From Acidobacteriota bacterium (GTDB lineage Bacteria; Acidobacteriota; Terriglobia; Acidiferrales; UBA7541), in contig JABCZR010000005.1 of NCBI GenBank assembly GCA_013289585.1, forward strand, positions 1 to 46,116: DNA of 46,116 bases, in the 5' to 3' direction. Under the pieces are notes generated by a model. The model had not been told where the DNA came from. It searched no databases and saw only the letters and a program-made list of their open reading frames with translations. Below, in pieces: positions 24,672-32,353 of the stretch. A program made the translations under genes and the position numbers. The number at the start of each line of letters is the position of its first letter. Within the stretch, counting starts at the first letter, position 1.

Positions 24672-26770
24672 ATCAACTAACTGCTTACCGAAAGCCAAGA
24701 GATCCCGGCTACGTCGGTGGGTTCTACTGGCCTCCAACAATCGTCGGTTTTATCGGGCTCTTCTTAACGAATGTAATTGCGACGCAGTTTGTCGCTTGGC
24801 GCTTCGAGAATCAGCCCGCGCTCGGCCCCGCCTTGCTCCGCATCGGCTCATTCTCGTTATACGCACCTTATAAGTGGCTGGTGTGGATTTGGACAGAGGG
24901 AGGCACGGCGGATATTAGAATCAAACTTCCATTGCTCATCGGCGCGGGCATTGTTGTGGGCGGGTCCTTCGCCTCCGGCGCCCTCTTTTTTCTCCTGAAT
25001 CTCGCGCACACAAAGGCGCTCTCGAAAAACACCGAGGACCTTCACGGTTCGGCGCGGTGGGCCACGAAAGCTGATATCGAGGAAACCAATCTCATTCAGG
25101 CAAAGCAGGGCGTGTATGTCGGAGGCTGGCACGAACGGTCCATCAAGCACCTCCACTACTTGCGGCACAACGGCCCGGAACACATCCTCGCGTTTGCCCC
25201 TACACGGAGCGGCAAGGGCGTAGGCATCGTCATTCCTACACTCCTGGCGTGGGCGGAGAGCACCGTGGTCTACGACATTAAGGGGGAGAATTGGGCCAAG
25301 ACGGCGGGTTTCCGCAGCCAGGCCGGGCAAATCTGTTTCAAGTTCTCCCCGGTAGAGCCTGAGAGTTCCTCCCGATTCAATCCACTAGCCGAGATTCGCC
25401 TTTTTACGGACCGCGATGTTTCCGACGCTCAAAACATTGCGAACATGCTCGTCCGCACCGGGGAAGACAGTCCGCAAGAACGCTACTGGCAGGACGCCGC
25501 CGCGTCGATTACCACGGGGATGATCCTCCATGTGTGCTACGCCGCCGCACTCGACGGTGGGCAAGCGTCTCTCAGCCAGCTCGCCGGCGTCTTCACTCGA
25601 CCCGGTTTCAATTTCCGCGAAACCCTGACTGAGCTTCTCACTTACACACACGACAAGGACAACGCACACGGTTGGCGGCTTCCGACGGGTGAAGCGACCC
25701 GCACCCATCCCGTCGTAAAAGAGAAAGTCCAGGAAATGCTCGACAAGGAAGACAAGGATTTTTCCGGCGTCTTGTCTACTGCGAAGACGGCACTGACGCT
25801 TTACAGCGATCCTCTTGTTAGCCGCACCACTTCCGTCAGCGATTTTACGATCCAAGACCTTGTGAACCACGAGCGGCCAGTATCGCTCTACCTTGTTGTG
25901 CCTCCGAGCGACAAGATTCGGCTTCGTCCGCTCATGCGCCTGATCTTTACCATGATCGTCAACCGGCTCACCGAAAAACTCGATTTTCAGGGTTCCGAGC
26001 AACTCCGCAACAAACATCGGTTGCTCTTCCTGATTGACGAATTTCCGTCCCTCAAGCGCATGGAGATTTTCGCGGATGCGCTCTCCTACATGGCTGGGTT
26101 TGGCCTGAAGGCATACCTCATTACGCAGGATATTCGCCAGATCGTTGACGAATACGGACGCAACGAGAGCATCGTCAGTAATTGCCAGGTTCGCGTTGCT
26201 TTTGCGCCCAACCAATACGACACCGCGGAACTCCTCAGCAAGATGACAGGGACACAAACAATTAGGAAAGCCTCTTTCAATTTCTCAGGATCGCGGATGT
26301 CTCCCGTCCTTGACCGCGTCAGCACGCACATGGACGAGATAGAGCGTCCGCTGATGACACCGGACGAGATCATGCGCTTGCGGCCGCCGAAAAAAGAGCG
26401 CGGCGGCAATCAGGAAAAGATCATTGCTCCCGGCGATATGCTCATTTTTGTTTCCGGACACTACCCTATTTACGGCACGCAGATGCTCTATTTCTTTGAC
26501 CCCATCCTGCGCTCCCGCGCTGAAATCCCCCCGCCGACAAAGTTTTATTCCATTCACGACGGAGGGCTTTCGCCCCAGGACCCACTCCCGGACTTCGCAC
26601 CTCGCCCAAAACCAACATCGGGCCCACGCCCAAACCGCCGTCTGCCGGCTTCGTCTGGCGGTGGCCCTGGCGCAGACTCACCAATCGACCAACCGGCACC
26701 ACCTCCGGGCTCCGCTCTCCAGCGATCCCCAGGTTTGTTTGACCGCTTGGATTTGAATTCGGAGCGATGA
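24668..26770 (+). CDS. traG: TraG/VirD4 type IV coupling protein
   Basis: A 700-aa protein with a GTG start at 24668 overlapping the previous stop (GTGA). N-terminal membrane helices (about 20-110: PPTIVGFIGLFLTNVIATQF, LLIGAGIVVGGSFASGALFF) precede the ATPase domain. Walker A is LAFAPTRSGKGVGIVIPTLL near 177-190, and YDIKGENW follows. Walker B is LLFLIDEFPSLKRMEIF near 452. The tail is Pro-rich. It links the relaxosome to the Trb channel and drives DNA export. Confidence 0.96.
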   Translation: MNQLTAYRKPRDPGYVGGFYWPPTIVGFIGLFLTNVIATQFVAWRFENQPALGPALLRIGSFSLYAPYKWLVWIWTEGGTADIRIKLPLLIGAGIVVGGSFASGALFFLLNLAHTKALSKNTEDLHGSARWATKADIEETNLIQAKQGVYVGGWHERSIKHLHYLRHNGPEHILAFAPTRSGKGVGIVIPTLLAWAESTVVYDIKGENWAKTAGFRSQAGQICFKFSPVEPESSSRFNPLAEIRLFTDRDVSDAQNIANMLVRTGEDSPQERYWQDAAASITTGMILHVCYAAALDGGQASLSQLAGVFTRPGFNFRETLTELLTYTHDKDNAHGWRLPTGEATRTHPVVKEKVQEMLDKEDKDFSGVLSTAKTALTLYSDPLVSRTTSVSDFTIQDLVNHERPVSLYLVVPPSDKIRLRPLMRLIFTMIVNRLTEKLDFQGSEQLRNKHRLLFLIDEFPSLKRMEIFADALSYMAGFGLKAYLITQDIRQIVDEYGRNESIVSNCQVRVAFAPNQYDTAELLSKMTGTQTIRKASFNFSGSRMSPVLDRVSTHMDEIERPLMTPDEIMRLRPPKKERGGNQEKIIAPGDMLIFVSGHYPIYGTQMLYFFDPILRSRAEIPPPTKFYSIHDGGLSPQDPLPDFAPRPKPTSGPRPNRRLPASSGGGPGADSPIDQPAPPPGSALQRSPGLFDRLDLNSER

Positions 26771-26773
26771 GCA

Positions 26774-27208
26774 ATGCAGGAAAACCGCTTTCAACTTGCC
26801 GGTTATCTCGCAGCGAAACCGACGCTACGCTACTTGCCCTCCTCCATGCCGGTTGCAAATGCCCGACTTGGACAAACGTATCGTTTCCCGCGCAAAGATA
26901 AGCCTGCTGAGCACACCAATTGGTTCAGCCTCGTCTTCTACGGGGACTTGGCGATCCTTGCGACCGAACTTGAGAAAGGCACAAACCTTTACGTCGATGG
27001 CACCTTCGACCAACGGCCCTTCGTCGGGCAGGACAAATACACGCGCTATGTCTATGAAGTCACAGTGCACAAATTCTTCGTAGTTGGTGGCGCGGGGCAA
27101 GACCTACCGGGTCCGCCTAAACCGCACGCCACATTACCGAATGAGGTCATGACCGATGGCGCTCCGTCTATCGAATCCTCTGAAATTCAAGATACCTGGC
27201 TCCTATGA
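26774..27208 (+). CDS. ssb: single-stranded DNA-binding protein-like (OB fold)
   Basis: A 144-aa protein with the SSB order: MQENRFQLAGYLAAKPTLRY, VANARLGQTYRFPRK, EHTNWFSLVFYGDLAILATE, LEKGTNLYVDGTFDQRPFV and YVYEVTVHKFFVV. The acidic end (SSEIQDTWLL) is not the classical DDDIPF tip. Plasmid SSBs coat incoming single strands and reduce the SOS response. It starts 3 bp after traG and overlaps traF by 53 bp. Confidence 0.85.
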   Translation: MQENRFQLAGYLAAKPTLRYLPSSMPVANARLGQTYRFPRKDKPAEHTNWFSLVFYGDLAILATELEKGTNLYVDGTFDQRPFVGQDKYTRYVYEVTVHKFFVVGGAGQDLPGPPKPHATLPNEVMTDGAPSIESSEIQDTWLL

Positions 27209-27758
27209 ACTACACCATCGACTCCGCCGCGCAGCTCTCTGGGCCTGCCTGCTGGGATCTCCCTTCTTTCTCGGGCTTATTGCGGGCTGGGTATTCGGCA
27301 TCCGCGTTAATCTCACTCCCTCACTACCGCTTGGCTTCTACGTCACCACCCATTCGTCAAACGCAAAACTTGTTGAGTTCTGCCCGCAAGGAAACGCGGC
27401 CTATATCTCGCTCACCCGCCAATATCGCACCGCAGGGGCTTGCCCCGATGGCGGAGCGCCGCTTCTCAAACCAGGCGTCGCATTTCCCGGAGACGAAGTG
27501 AAGGTGAGCGCAAATGGAATTCGAGTCAATGGACAATTGCTTCCCAACAGCGCAGGACGATTCCGCGACCACCTCCAACGCCCGCTCGATCCGTGGCCCT
27601 ATGGCACCTACAAAGTCGAACCAGGAACGGTGTGGGTCATCTCTTCGTTCAATAGCTACAGCTTCGACAGCCGCTACTACGGCGCGATTCCAGATTCCGC
27701 CATTCGGCACCATCTCCGCCCACTGTGGACGTTTGCTACCGAAGTTCCTCAGCAGTAG
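27156..27758 (+). CDS. traF: TraF-like S26 peptidase (pilin maturation)
   Basis: A 200-aa protein with an N-terminal membrane helix (WACLLGSPFFLGLIAGWVF). Catalytic residues visible: Ser56 in NLTPSLPLGFYV, Lys105 in LLKPGVAFPGDEV, and Asp171 in SFDSRYYG, which corresponds to the Asp of RP4 TraF. RP4 TraF cyclises TrbC pilin, present here at 14516-14860. The ATG at 27156 is within the ssb 3' end, a 53-bp overlap. Confidence 0.92.
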   Translation: MALRLSNPLKFKIPGSYELHHRLRRAALWACLLGSPFFLGLIAGWVFGIRVNLTPSLPLGFYVTTHSSNAKLVEFCPQGNAAYISLTRQYRTAGACPDGGAPLLKPGVAFPGDEVKVSANGIRVNGQLLPNSAGRFRDHLQRPLDPWPYGTYKVEPGTVWVISSFNSYSFDSRYYGAIPDSAIRHHLRPLWTFATEVPQQ

Positions 27759-28923
27759 CGTTACGCTTCCCCTCGTTGCCGCCACGACGGGGGCGATCGC
27801 CTGGAGCGGTCACCTCACAGCGATCCCTCTGTCCCTCGTCGCTCCGCTCCTTGTCTACGGCGCGAAATCCAGAACGCATGCCTATGCTTCGATGTTCTGC
27901 TACTACGCAGCGGCGAGTTGGCCTCTCATCCCCGGAGCGCGCGTCTTCTTTGGAGAAGACGGGACGCCGCTCGTTGGCCTGGTCCTCTGTCTAGCCGCGG
28001 CGGCGCTGTTGGGGTTGACCTGGGGGTTGCTCTTCACCCGCACTCGGGGAAAAGCGGCAATCGCTGTGCCCATTTGCATTTTACTGACGGCGATTCCGCC
28101 CCTTGGAATCATCGGATGGGCTTCGCCCCTTCTTTCCGCGGGTGTTCTTTTTCCCGGCTCGAAGTGGCTCGGCCTGGCTTTCATCATCGTCTTTCTCAGT
28201 CTCTTCCGCTTTAAGCCTTTGCAGAGCCTCCTCAGTTTGATGCTCTGTACTCTTGTCTTTCATTTTCAGTACACGCAACCGCAGCCCCCGGCGGGATGGG
28301 AAGCCGTCAACACAAACTATGGAGGCGCGGGGCAAGGCGACCCCGATTTCACGACCGAATACAACACGGACCAATCCATTCAGAGTGCGATCATCCAGTC
28401 ACATGCGGTCGTGCTGCTCTTGCCAGAACACCTGATCACGCACTGGAACGATTCTACGGAAGCGTTTTGGGGAGATACCTTAACTGCGGTCGGAGCGCAG
28501 CACCGCACCGTCCTTCTTGGAGCTGGTATCAACCGACCGGCCACCCCGACAAATCCATTTGCACAGAATCGCTACTTGAATGTCCTGCTTGCCCGCGGGG
28601 AGGAAAACCTCGCGGTCTATGAAGAACGCATTCCGATTCCAATTGCAATGTGGAAACCTCTTGGCGATGACGGAGTTCCACTGAAGCTCTTCGCCCGCGG
28701 AACAATCCGCATCCACAATCAAAACGCCGCCGTACTTATTTGTTACGAACAAGTTCTCGTGTGGCCGTTTCTTTCTTCCGCTCTCGAGCATCCGACTGTT
28801 CTCTTGACCGCTTCGAATGACTATTGGGCTAAGGGCACCCGTATTCCGGCGCTTCAGCAATCAAGCGCCGCGAGCTGGGCGCGACTATTCCATCTTCCCG
28901 TCCTTTCGGCCACGAATTTCTAA
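27733..28923 (+). CDS. traB: TraB-like membrane protein with nitrilase/Lnt-like domain
   Basis: About 396 aa with a TTG start at 27733, chosen because the frame upstream runs through traF; the start is uncertain. Several membrane helices come first (e.g. LVLCLAAAALLGLTWGLLF, LCTLVFHFQYT). Then a carbon-nitrogen-hydrolase-like domain: VVLLLPEHL (Glu), YLNVLLARGEENLAVYEERI, and AAVLICYEQVLVWPF with Cys, ending VLLTASNDYWAKGT. This is the layout of IncP TraB and apolipoprotein N-acyltransferase relatives. Its transfer role is not established. The stop shares a base with the next ATG. Confidence 0.8.
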   Translation: MLPKFLSSSVTLPLVAATTGAIAWSGHLTAIPLSLVAPLLVYGAKSRTHAYASMFCYYAAASWPLIPGARVFFGEDGTPLVGLVLCLAAAALLGLTWGLLFTRTRGKAAIAVPICILLTAIPPLGIIGWASPLLSAGVLFPGSKWLGLAFIIVFLSLFRFKPLQSLLSLMLCTLVFHFQYTQPQPPAGWEAVNTNYGGAGQGDPDFTTEYNTDQSIQSAIIQSHAVVLLLPEHLITHWNDSTEAFWGDTLTAVGAQHRTVLLGAGINRPATPTNPFAQNRYLNVLLARGEENLAVYEERIPIPIAMWKPLGDDGVPLKLFARGTIRIHNQNAAVLICYEQVLVWPFLSSALEHPTVLLTASNDYWAKGTRIPALQQSSAASWARLFHLPVLSATNF

Positions 28924-29531
28924 TGCGCCTTACAAGAATCATTCTCGGAACGATCCTCGCTTTCGCCGGTAGGGCCTCTCTTGCACAAGCACCAGCCGCC
29001 AGCCCCAACACCAAGATTTCCGTAGCCTCGTTTCGTTCGCTCGCGCAATCCTGCGCGACGAACGTCCCCGTCAGCACCCTCGAAGCCATCGCGCGGACCG
29101 AATCGGCGCTTTACCCCTACGCCCTCAGCATCAACCGTCCTCACCAACTTGCCAGGCGCCAGGGATGGAATCGCGGCACCATCACCCTTGAAAGACAGCC
29201 TGCATCGCTTGAGGAGGCGATTGCGTGGACCAAATGGCTTTTCGCGCAGCGTATCACGGTCAGCATCGGTCTGCTCCAGGTGAACAGCGAGCACGCCGCC
29301 CTTTTGCATCTCACACCGGAACAACTGTTTGACCCTTGCACCAATCTCCGTTCCGGCGCTGCTCTTCTTTCTGCTACTTACGCAGCAACAGCTCGCATTC
29401 ACGGTGAGGGCTTCGCCGCCCTCGATTCCGCTCTTTCTTACTACAACACCGGATCTCCGACAGCCGGACTCACCAACGGATACGTGCAGCAGGTCAAAAT
29501 CCACGCAAAGCCTTCAGAACACCAACCATGA
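28923..29531 (+). CDS. VirB1-like lytic transglycosylase
   Basis: A 202-aa protein with a signal peptide (RIILGTILAFAGRASLAQA). The SLT fold follows: VPVSTLEAIARTESALYPYA with catalytic Glu60, then ITVSIGLLQVNSEHA, LFDPCTNLRSGAALLSATY and ALSYYNTGSPTAGLTNGYV. It opens peptidoglycan for the channel. RP4-type trb operons lack this gene among trbB-trbI; here it closes the tra operon. The ATG overlaps the traB stop (TAATG). Confidence 0.93.
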   Translation: MRLTRIILGTILAFAGRASLAQAPAASPNTKISVASFRSLAQSCATNVPVSTLEAIARTESALYPYALSINRPHQLARRQGWNRGTITLERQPASLEEAIAWTKWLFAQRITVSIGLLQVNSEHAALLHLTPEQLFDPCTNLRSGAALLSATYAATARIHGEGFAALDSALSYYNTGSPTAGLTNGYVQQVKIHAKPSEHQP

Positions 29532-29560
29532 TTCACTTTCGCGATTAAAGCAGATCCCCC

Positions 29561-29707
29561 GCAAATTCCCTTCTCCGCAAAAGGCTGCGCCCGGTCCCGC
29601 GCTTGTCCCGTCAAGGGTTTTCGCCCCGCTCCAATAAACGGCTCACCCCGCCGCCCTTGACGGCGCGCGCGCCCGTTCGCAATGAGCCCGCTATGAAGGG
29701 AATTTGC
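29561..29707. repeat. nested inverted repeats upstream of ardC
   Basis: Outer arms GCAAATTCCCTTC (29561-29573) and GAAGGGAATTTGC (29695-29707) are perfect 13-bp complements. Inner arms CCGTCAAGGG (29608-29617) and CCCTTGACGG (29654-29663) are perfect 10-bp complements. The intervening DNA is very G+C rich. As single strand this could fold into one large structure. It resembles in layout the folded single-stranded promoters known from other conjugative plasmids near early genes. Confidence 0.75.
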
Positions 29708-29711
29708 TTCT

Positions 29712-29742
29712 TTTTTTCGAGCAGTAAAACCGCTCGAAAAAA
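29712..29742 (+). promoter_or_regulatory. hairpin in the ardC leader
   Basis: TTTTTTCGAGC (29712-29722) pairs with GCTCGAAAAAA (29732-29742) around a 9-base loop. It ends 18 bases before the ardC start, directly upstream of AAAAGGAG. It could be a terminator for upstream transcription on the minus strand or a leader structure on ardC mRNA; on the plus strand no T-run follows. Confidence 0.6.
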
Positions 29743-29760
29743 GGAAAAGGAGAAACAACA

Positions 29761-30576
29761 ATGACGAATAACCAAAACCATGAAACTTGGGCAGAACTGC
29801 TGCACAGCGCCGTCCGCACGCCGGGAAAACTTCTCGCAGCTTACACCGCTTTCCACAACTACTCGTTTGGGAATGCCTTGCTTGCCCTCACCCAGTGCCA
29901 CCGCCGTAACTTGGAGCCGGGACCGCTCAATACCTATCGAGGCTGGTTGGAATTCAAACGCCAAGTCCGTAAAGGCGAAAAGGGCATCACCCTTTGCATG
30001 CCGATGCAGTACAAGAAGCGCGCTCGGAAAGATGAGCCGGAAGGCGTGGAAAGCGAAGAAGTGACGCGGTCCACGTTCGGCTTTCGCGCCTATTGGTTTG
30101 TCTTGGCGCAAACGGACGGAGAGGCAATGGACACGATACCCATTCCCGGCTTTGACTTGGACACCGCCCTCCGTACGCTGAACATCACGCGCGCGGAATT
30201 TGACGAAATGAACGGCAACATCCAGGGCTTTGCCACAGGCCGAGAAATCGCGATCAGCCCAATTGCAGCAATTCCGCACAAGACGACGTTTCATGAAATC
30301 GCCCACTGTGTTCTGCAACACACCACAAACAAAAAACTCGTGGACTCCGAAGCCACGCCGATGAATCTCCGCGAAGTGGAAGCGGAAGCAGTTGCACTCA
30401 TCTGCTGCGAAACGCTCAGCCTCGACGGAGTGGAATACGCTCGCGGCTATATCCAGCATTGGCTTAGAGGCCAAAGGGAAATCCCGAATCACAATGCGGC
30501 CCGCATCTTCACTGCCGCAAGCATGATTTTGAAAGCAGGCAATCCACTGGAAATGGGCTGTACGCTCACCGCTTAG
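29761..30576 (+). CDS. ardC: ArdC-like antirestriction protein
   Basis: A 271-aa protein. The N-terminal ssDNA-binding domain contains HNYSFGNALLALTQC, PGPLNTYRGWLEFKRQVRKG and EKGITLCMPM. The C-terminal zincin-like domain has KTTFHEIAHCVLQHTT (HExxH near 179-183) and a later Glu in REVEAEAVALICCE. ArdC proteins protect transferred DNA from restriction during establishment. It has its own ribosome site (AAGGAG) and lies alone between the tra operon and the defence operon. Confidence 0.93.
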   Translation: MTNNQNHETWAELLHSAVRTPGKLLAAYTAFHNYSFGNALLALTQCHRRNLEPGPLNTYRGWLEFKRQVRKGEKGITLCMPMQYKKRARKDEPEGVESEEVTRSTFGFRAYWFVLAQTDGEAMDTIPIPGFDLDTALRTLNITRAEFDEMNGNIQGFATGREIAISPIAAIPHKTTFHEIAHCVLQHTTNKKLVDSEATPMNLREVEAEAVALICCETLSLDGVEYARGYIQHWLRGQREIPNHNAARIFTAASMILKAGNPLEMGCTLTA

Positions 30577-30807
30577 CGCAGTTCTTGACTTCCGGTTCGT
30601 CGAAGAATCCCTGACAGAAAGGCAAGTCTGACTGCCGCTCGTGCCCCCGAAAATTGTCGTCCAAACCGGATCATGGGCCGCATTTGTACCCTTGCGAATT
30701 GCTAGTTGGTCGCCGGCCCAAGTGCCGGAACGGCGTAAGCTTTCTTAACCCGACATCATAATGTGTCGCCTGTGCGTACGTGCCCCTGCAGTTCAACCAA
30801 GTAGGGC
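30577..30807. other. intergenic stretch between ardC and the defence operon
   Basis: No coding sequence is convincing on either strand. The right end leads into the promoter at 30808-30836. I see no intrinsic terminator with a T-run after ardC. Confidence 0.5.
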
Positions 30808-30836
30808 TTGACAACGAAAGCGTTAGCAGCTCTACT
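30808..30836 (+). promoter_or_regulatory. promoter of the Druantia-like operon
   Basis: A perfect -35 TTGACA (30808-30813), a 17-bp spacer and TCTACT (30831-30836, four of six consensus bases). The start codon at 30857 is about 20 bp downstream, so the leader is short. GGGAG lies just ahead of the ATG. Confidence 0.75.
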
Positions 30837-30856
30837 GAGAGCCGCATGGGAGTCAT

Positions 30857-32353
30857 ATGCCAGCAGCAGCTTCTTACCAGTATCGAATAGTTGCCGACCA
30901 GAATTTCATAGTTGCAACTCGTGACGCGGGATACCGGAATCTCGCGACGGCACTTGCGGAACTAATTGACAATGCTATACAGGCTGGTGCGACCTGCGTT
31001 CGAATCTTCGCTGATTGCGGCACACCTTCACTTTCTCAAATTGCCGTTCTAGATGACGGCAGCGGTATGTCCGCCCCGGCCCTGCGGATGGCGCTTCAGT
31101 TCGGAGGAACCACCAGATTCAACGACAGATCGGGCCAAGGCAGGTTCGGCATGGGCTTGCCAAATAGCTCGTTGAGTCAGGCCAGACGAGTCGATGTGTA
31201 CTCTTGGCTCAGCCCGGAAGCCGCAAGCTATTCATACCTCGATTTGGACGCGGTGGCGAACGGAAAGCTCCGATATATCCCAAGACCTCAAGCCGTTCGC
31301 GTCCCAAGCTGGGCAGTTGAGTATGCTGGCCCCTCAGGAACATTGGTGATATGGCGAAACTGCGACCGCGTGCCGACCGTTGAGAAGACAGCGCTCATTC
31401 AGCATCTTCACGTGAACTTCGCGCGCATGTACCGCTACCACTTGTGGGACGGCTTTAGACTCCTCGTCAACGACCAACAGGTTTTCGCTATTGACCCCAT
31501 GCTATGCGACCGACGCGCTGCGCTCAGGGGGGCGACGGAATTTCAAACACCTCTCTTTTACACGATGAAAGTGCCGCGCGAACCACAAAGAACTGCCCAG
31601 GTGAGAGTTCGATTCGCCGAGTTTCCAATTGCCAAATGGCACGGTTTATCTTCAGCGGACAAACGCTCACGCGGTATTACTCGACGTGCTGGAGTCTCCA
31701 TTGTTCGAGGAAATCGTGAGGTTGCCTATGGATGGTACTTCATGGGTGCAAAGCGCAAAGAGAATTATGACGACTGGTGGCGCTGCGAGATTACCTTTGA
31801 CCCTGAACTCGATGAATATTTTGGAGTCACAAACACCAAGCAGCAAATTTCACCAGTTCCCGAGCTTGAGGATACGCTGTCGAAGGATCTGGAGCCGATG
31901 GCTCGCCTACTGAATTCACGTGTGAGGGCGACCTTCAACACCCTTCGAAAAGACAGCCCTGCGGCACGGCTCGCTGTAGTCCGTGACCGCCTCTTGCCAC
32001 CAGCCACCTCACTCGTTTCCAGTTCGTGCGTCAGTGTGGATGCACGAAGAAAAGTTCACAGTAGTGGATTTCAGTACAAGATCGAAGAAGCTGCATCTTC
32101 CGACGATTCCTTTTATTCGATCCGTCTGTCTGGGGCGAAGCTCATCGTCGTTCTTAACACCAACCATCCGTTTCACAGGCACTTTTTCCAGAACAAATAT
32201 AAGGATGGAAGTAACGAACGCTATCGTCTGGAGTGCCTGCTTTTTGCTTTAGCGCGCGCTGAGGCAGAAATCAAGAACGAACGGGAACTCGATTTTTGTC
32301 GCCGTAGGCGCATTCGGTGGAGCAATGTCCTCGCAACCTTTCTCGGAAATTAG
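30857..32353 (+). CDS. GHKL-family ATPase (HSP90/MORC-like), first gene of the defence operon
   Basis: A 498-aa protein. ATP-binding motifs are clear: LATALAELIDNAIQAGA (Glu35, Asn39), VLDDGSGMSAPALRMALQFG (Asp66-Gly70) and GQGRFGMGLPNSSLSQA (95-105). The middle shows DEYFGVTNTKQQISP and the C-terminal part is charged and helical (ECLLFALARAEAEIKNEREL). GHKL ATPases in MORC, MutL and gyrase use ATP-driven dimer closure on DNA. It overlaps the DUF4338 gene by 29 bp. A GHKL gene is not one of the canonical Druantia components, so its role here, possibly sensing or clamping DNA, is inferred. Confidence 0.9.
   Translation: MPAAASYQYRIVADQNFIVATRDAGYRNLATALAELIDNAIQAGATCVRIFADCGTPSLSQIAVLDDGSGMSAPALRMALQFGGTTRFNDRSGQGRFGMGLPNSSLSQARRVDVYSWLSPEAASYSYLDLDAVANGKLRYIPRPQAVRVPSWAVEYAGPSGTLVIWRNCDRVPTVEKTALIQHLHVNFARMYRYHLWDGFRLLVNDQQVFAIDPMLCDRRAALRGATEFQTPLFYTMKVPREPQRTAQVRVRFAEFPIAKWHGLSSADKRSRGITRRAGVSIVRGNREVAYGWYFMGAKRKENYDDWWRCEITFDPELDEYFGVTNTKQQISPVPELEDTLSKDLEPMARLLNSRVRATFNTLRKDSPAARLAVVRDRLLPPATSLVSSSCVSVDARRKVHSSGFQYKIEEAASSDDSFYSIRLSGAKLIVVLNTNHPFHRHFFQNKYKDGSNERYRLECLLFALARAEAEIKNERELDFCRRRRIRWSNVLATFLGN

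Noticed and set aside
25385-26257. 290-aa open frame on the minus strand inside traG
   Set aside because: Antisense shadow of a high-confidence coupling protein with clear ATPase motifs; no recognisable domain and no ribosome site.
27514-27732. N-terminal extension of the traB-like gene to 27514
   Set aside because: This part lies wholly within traF in another frame and has a composition unlike a membrane protein N-terminus; the TTG at 27733 fits family length.
29611-30492. 293-aa open frame on the minus strand across ardC
   Set aside because: Shadow of ardC; runs into the inverted-repeat region and has no recognisable motif.
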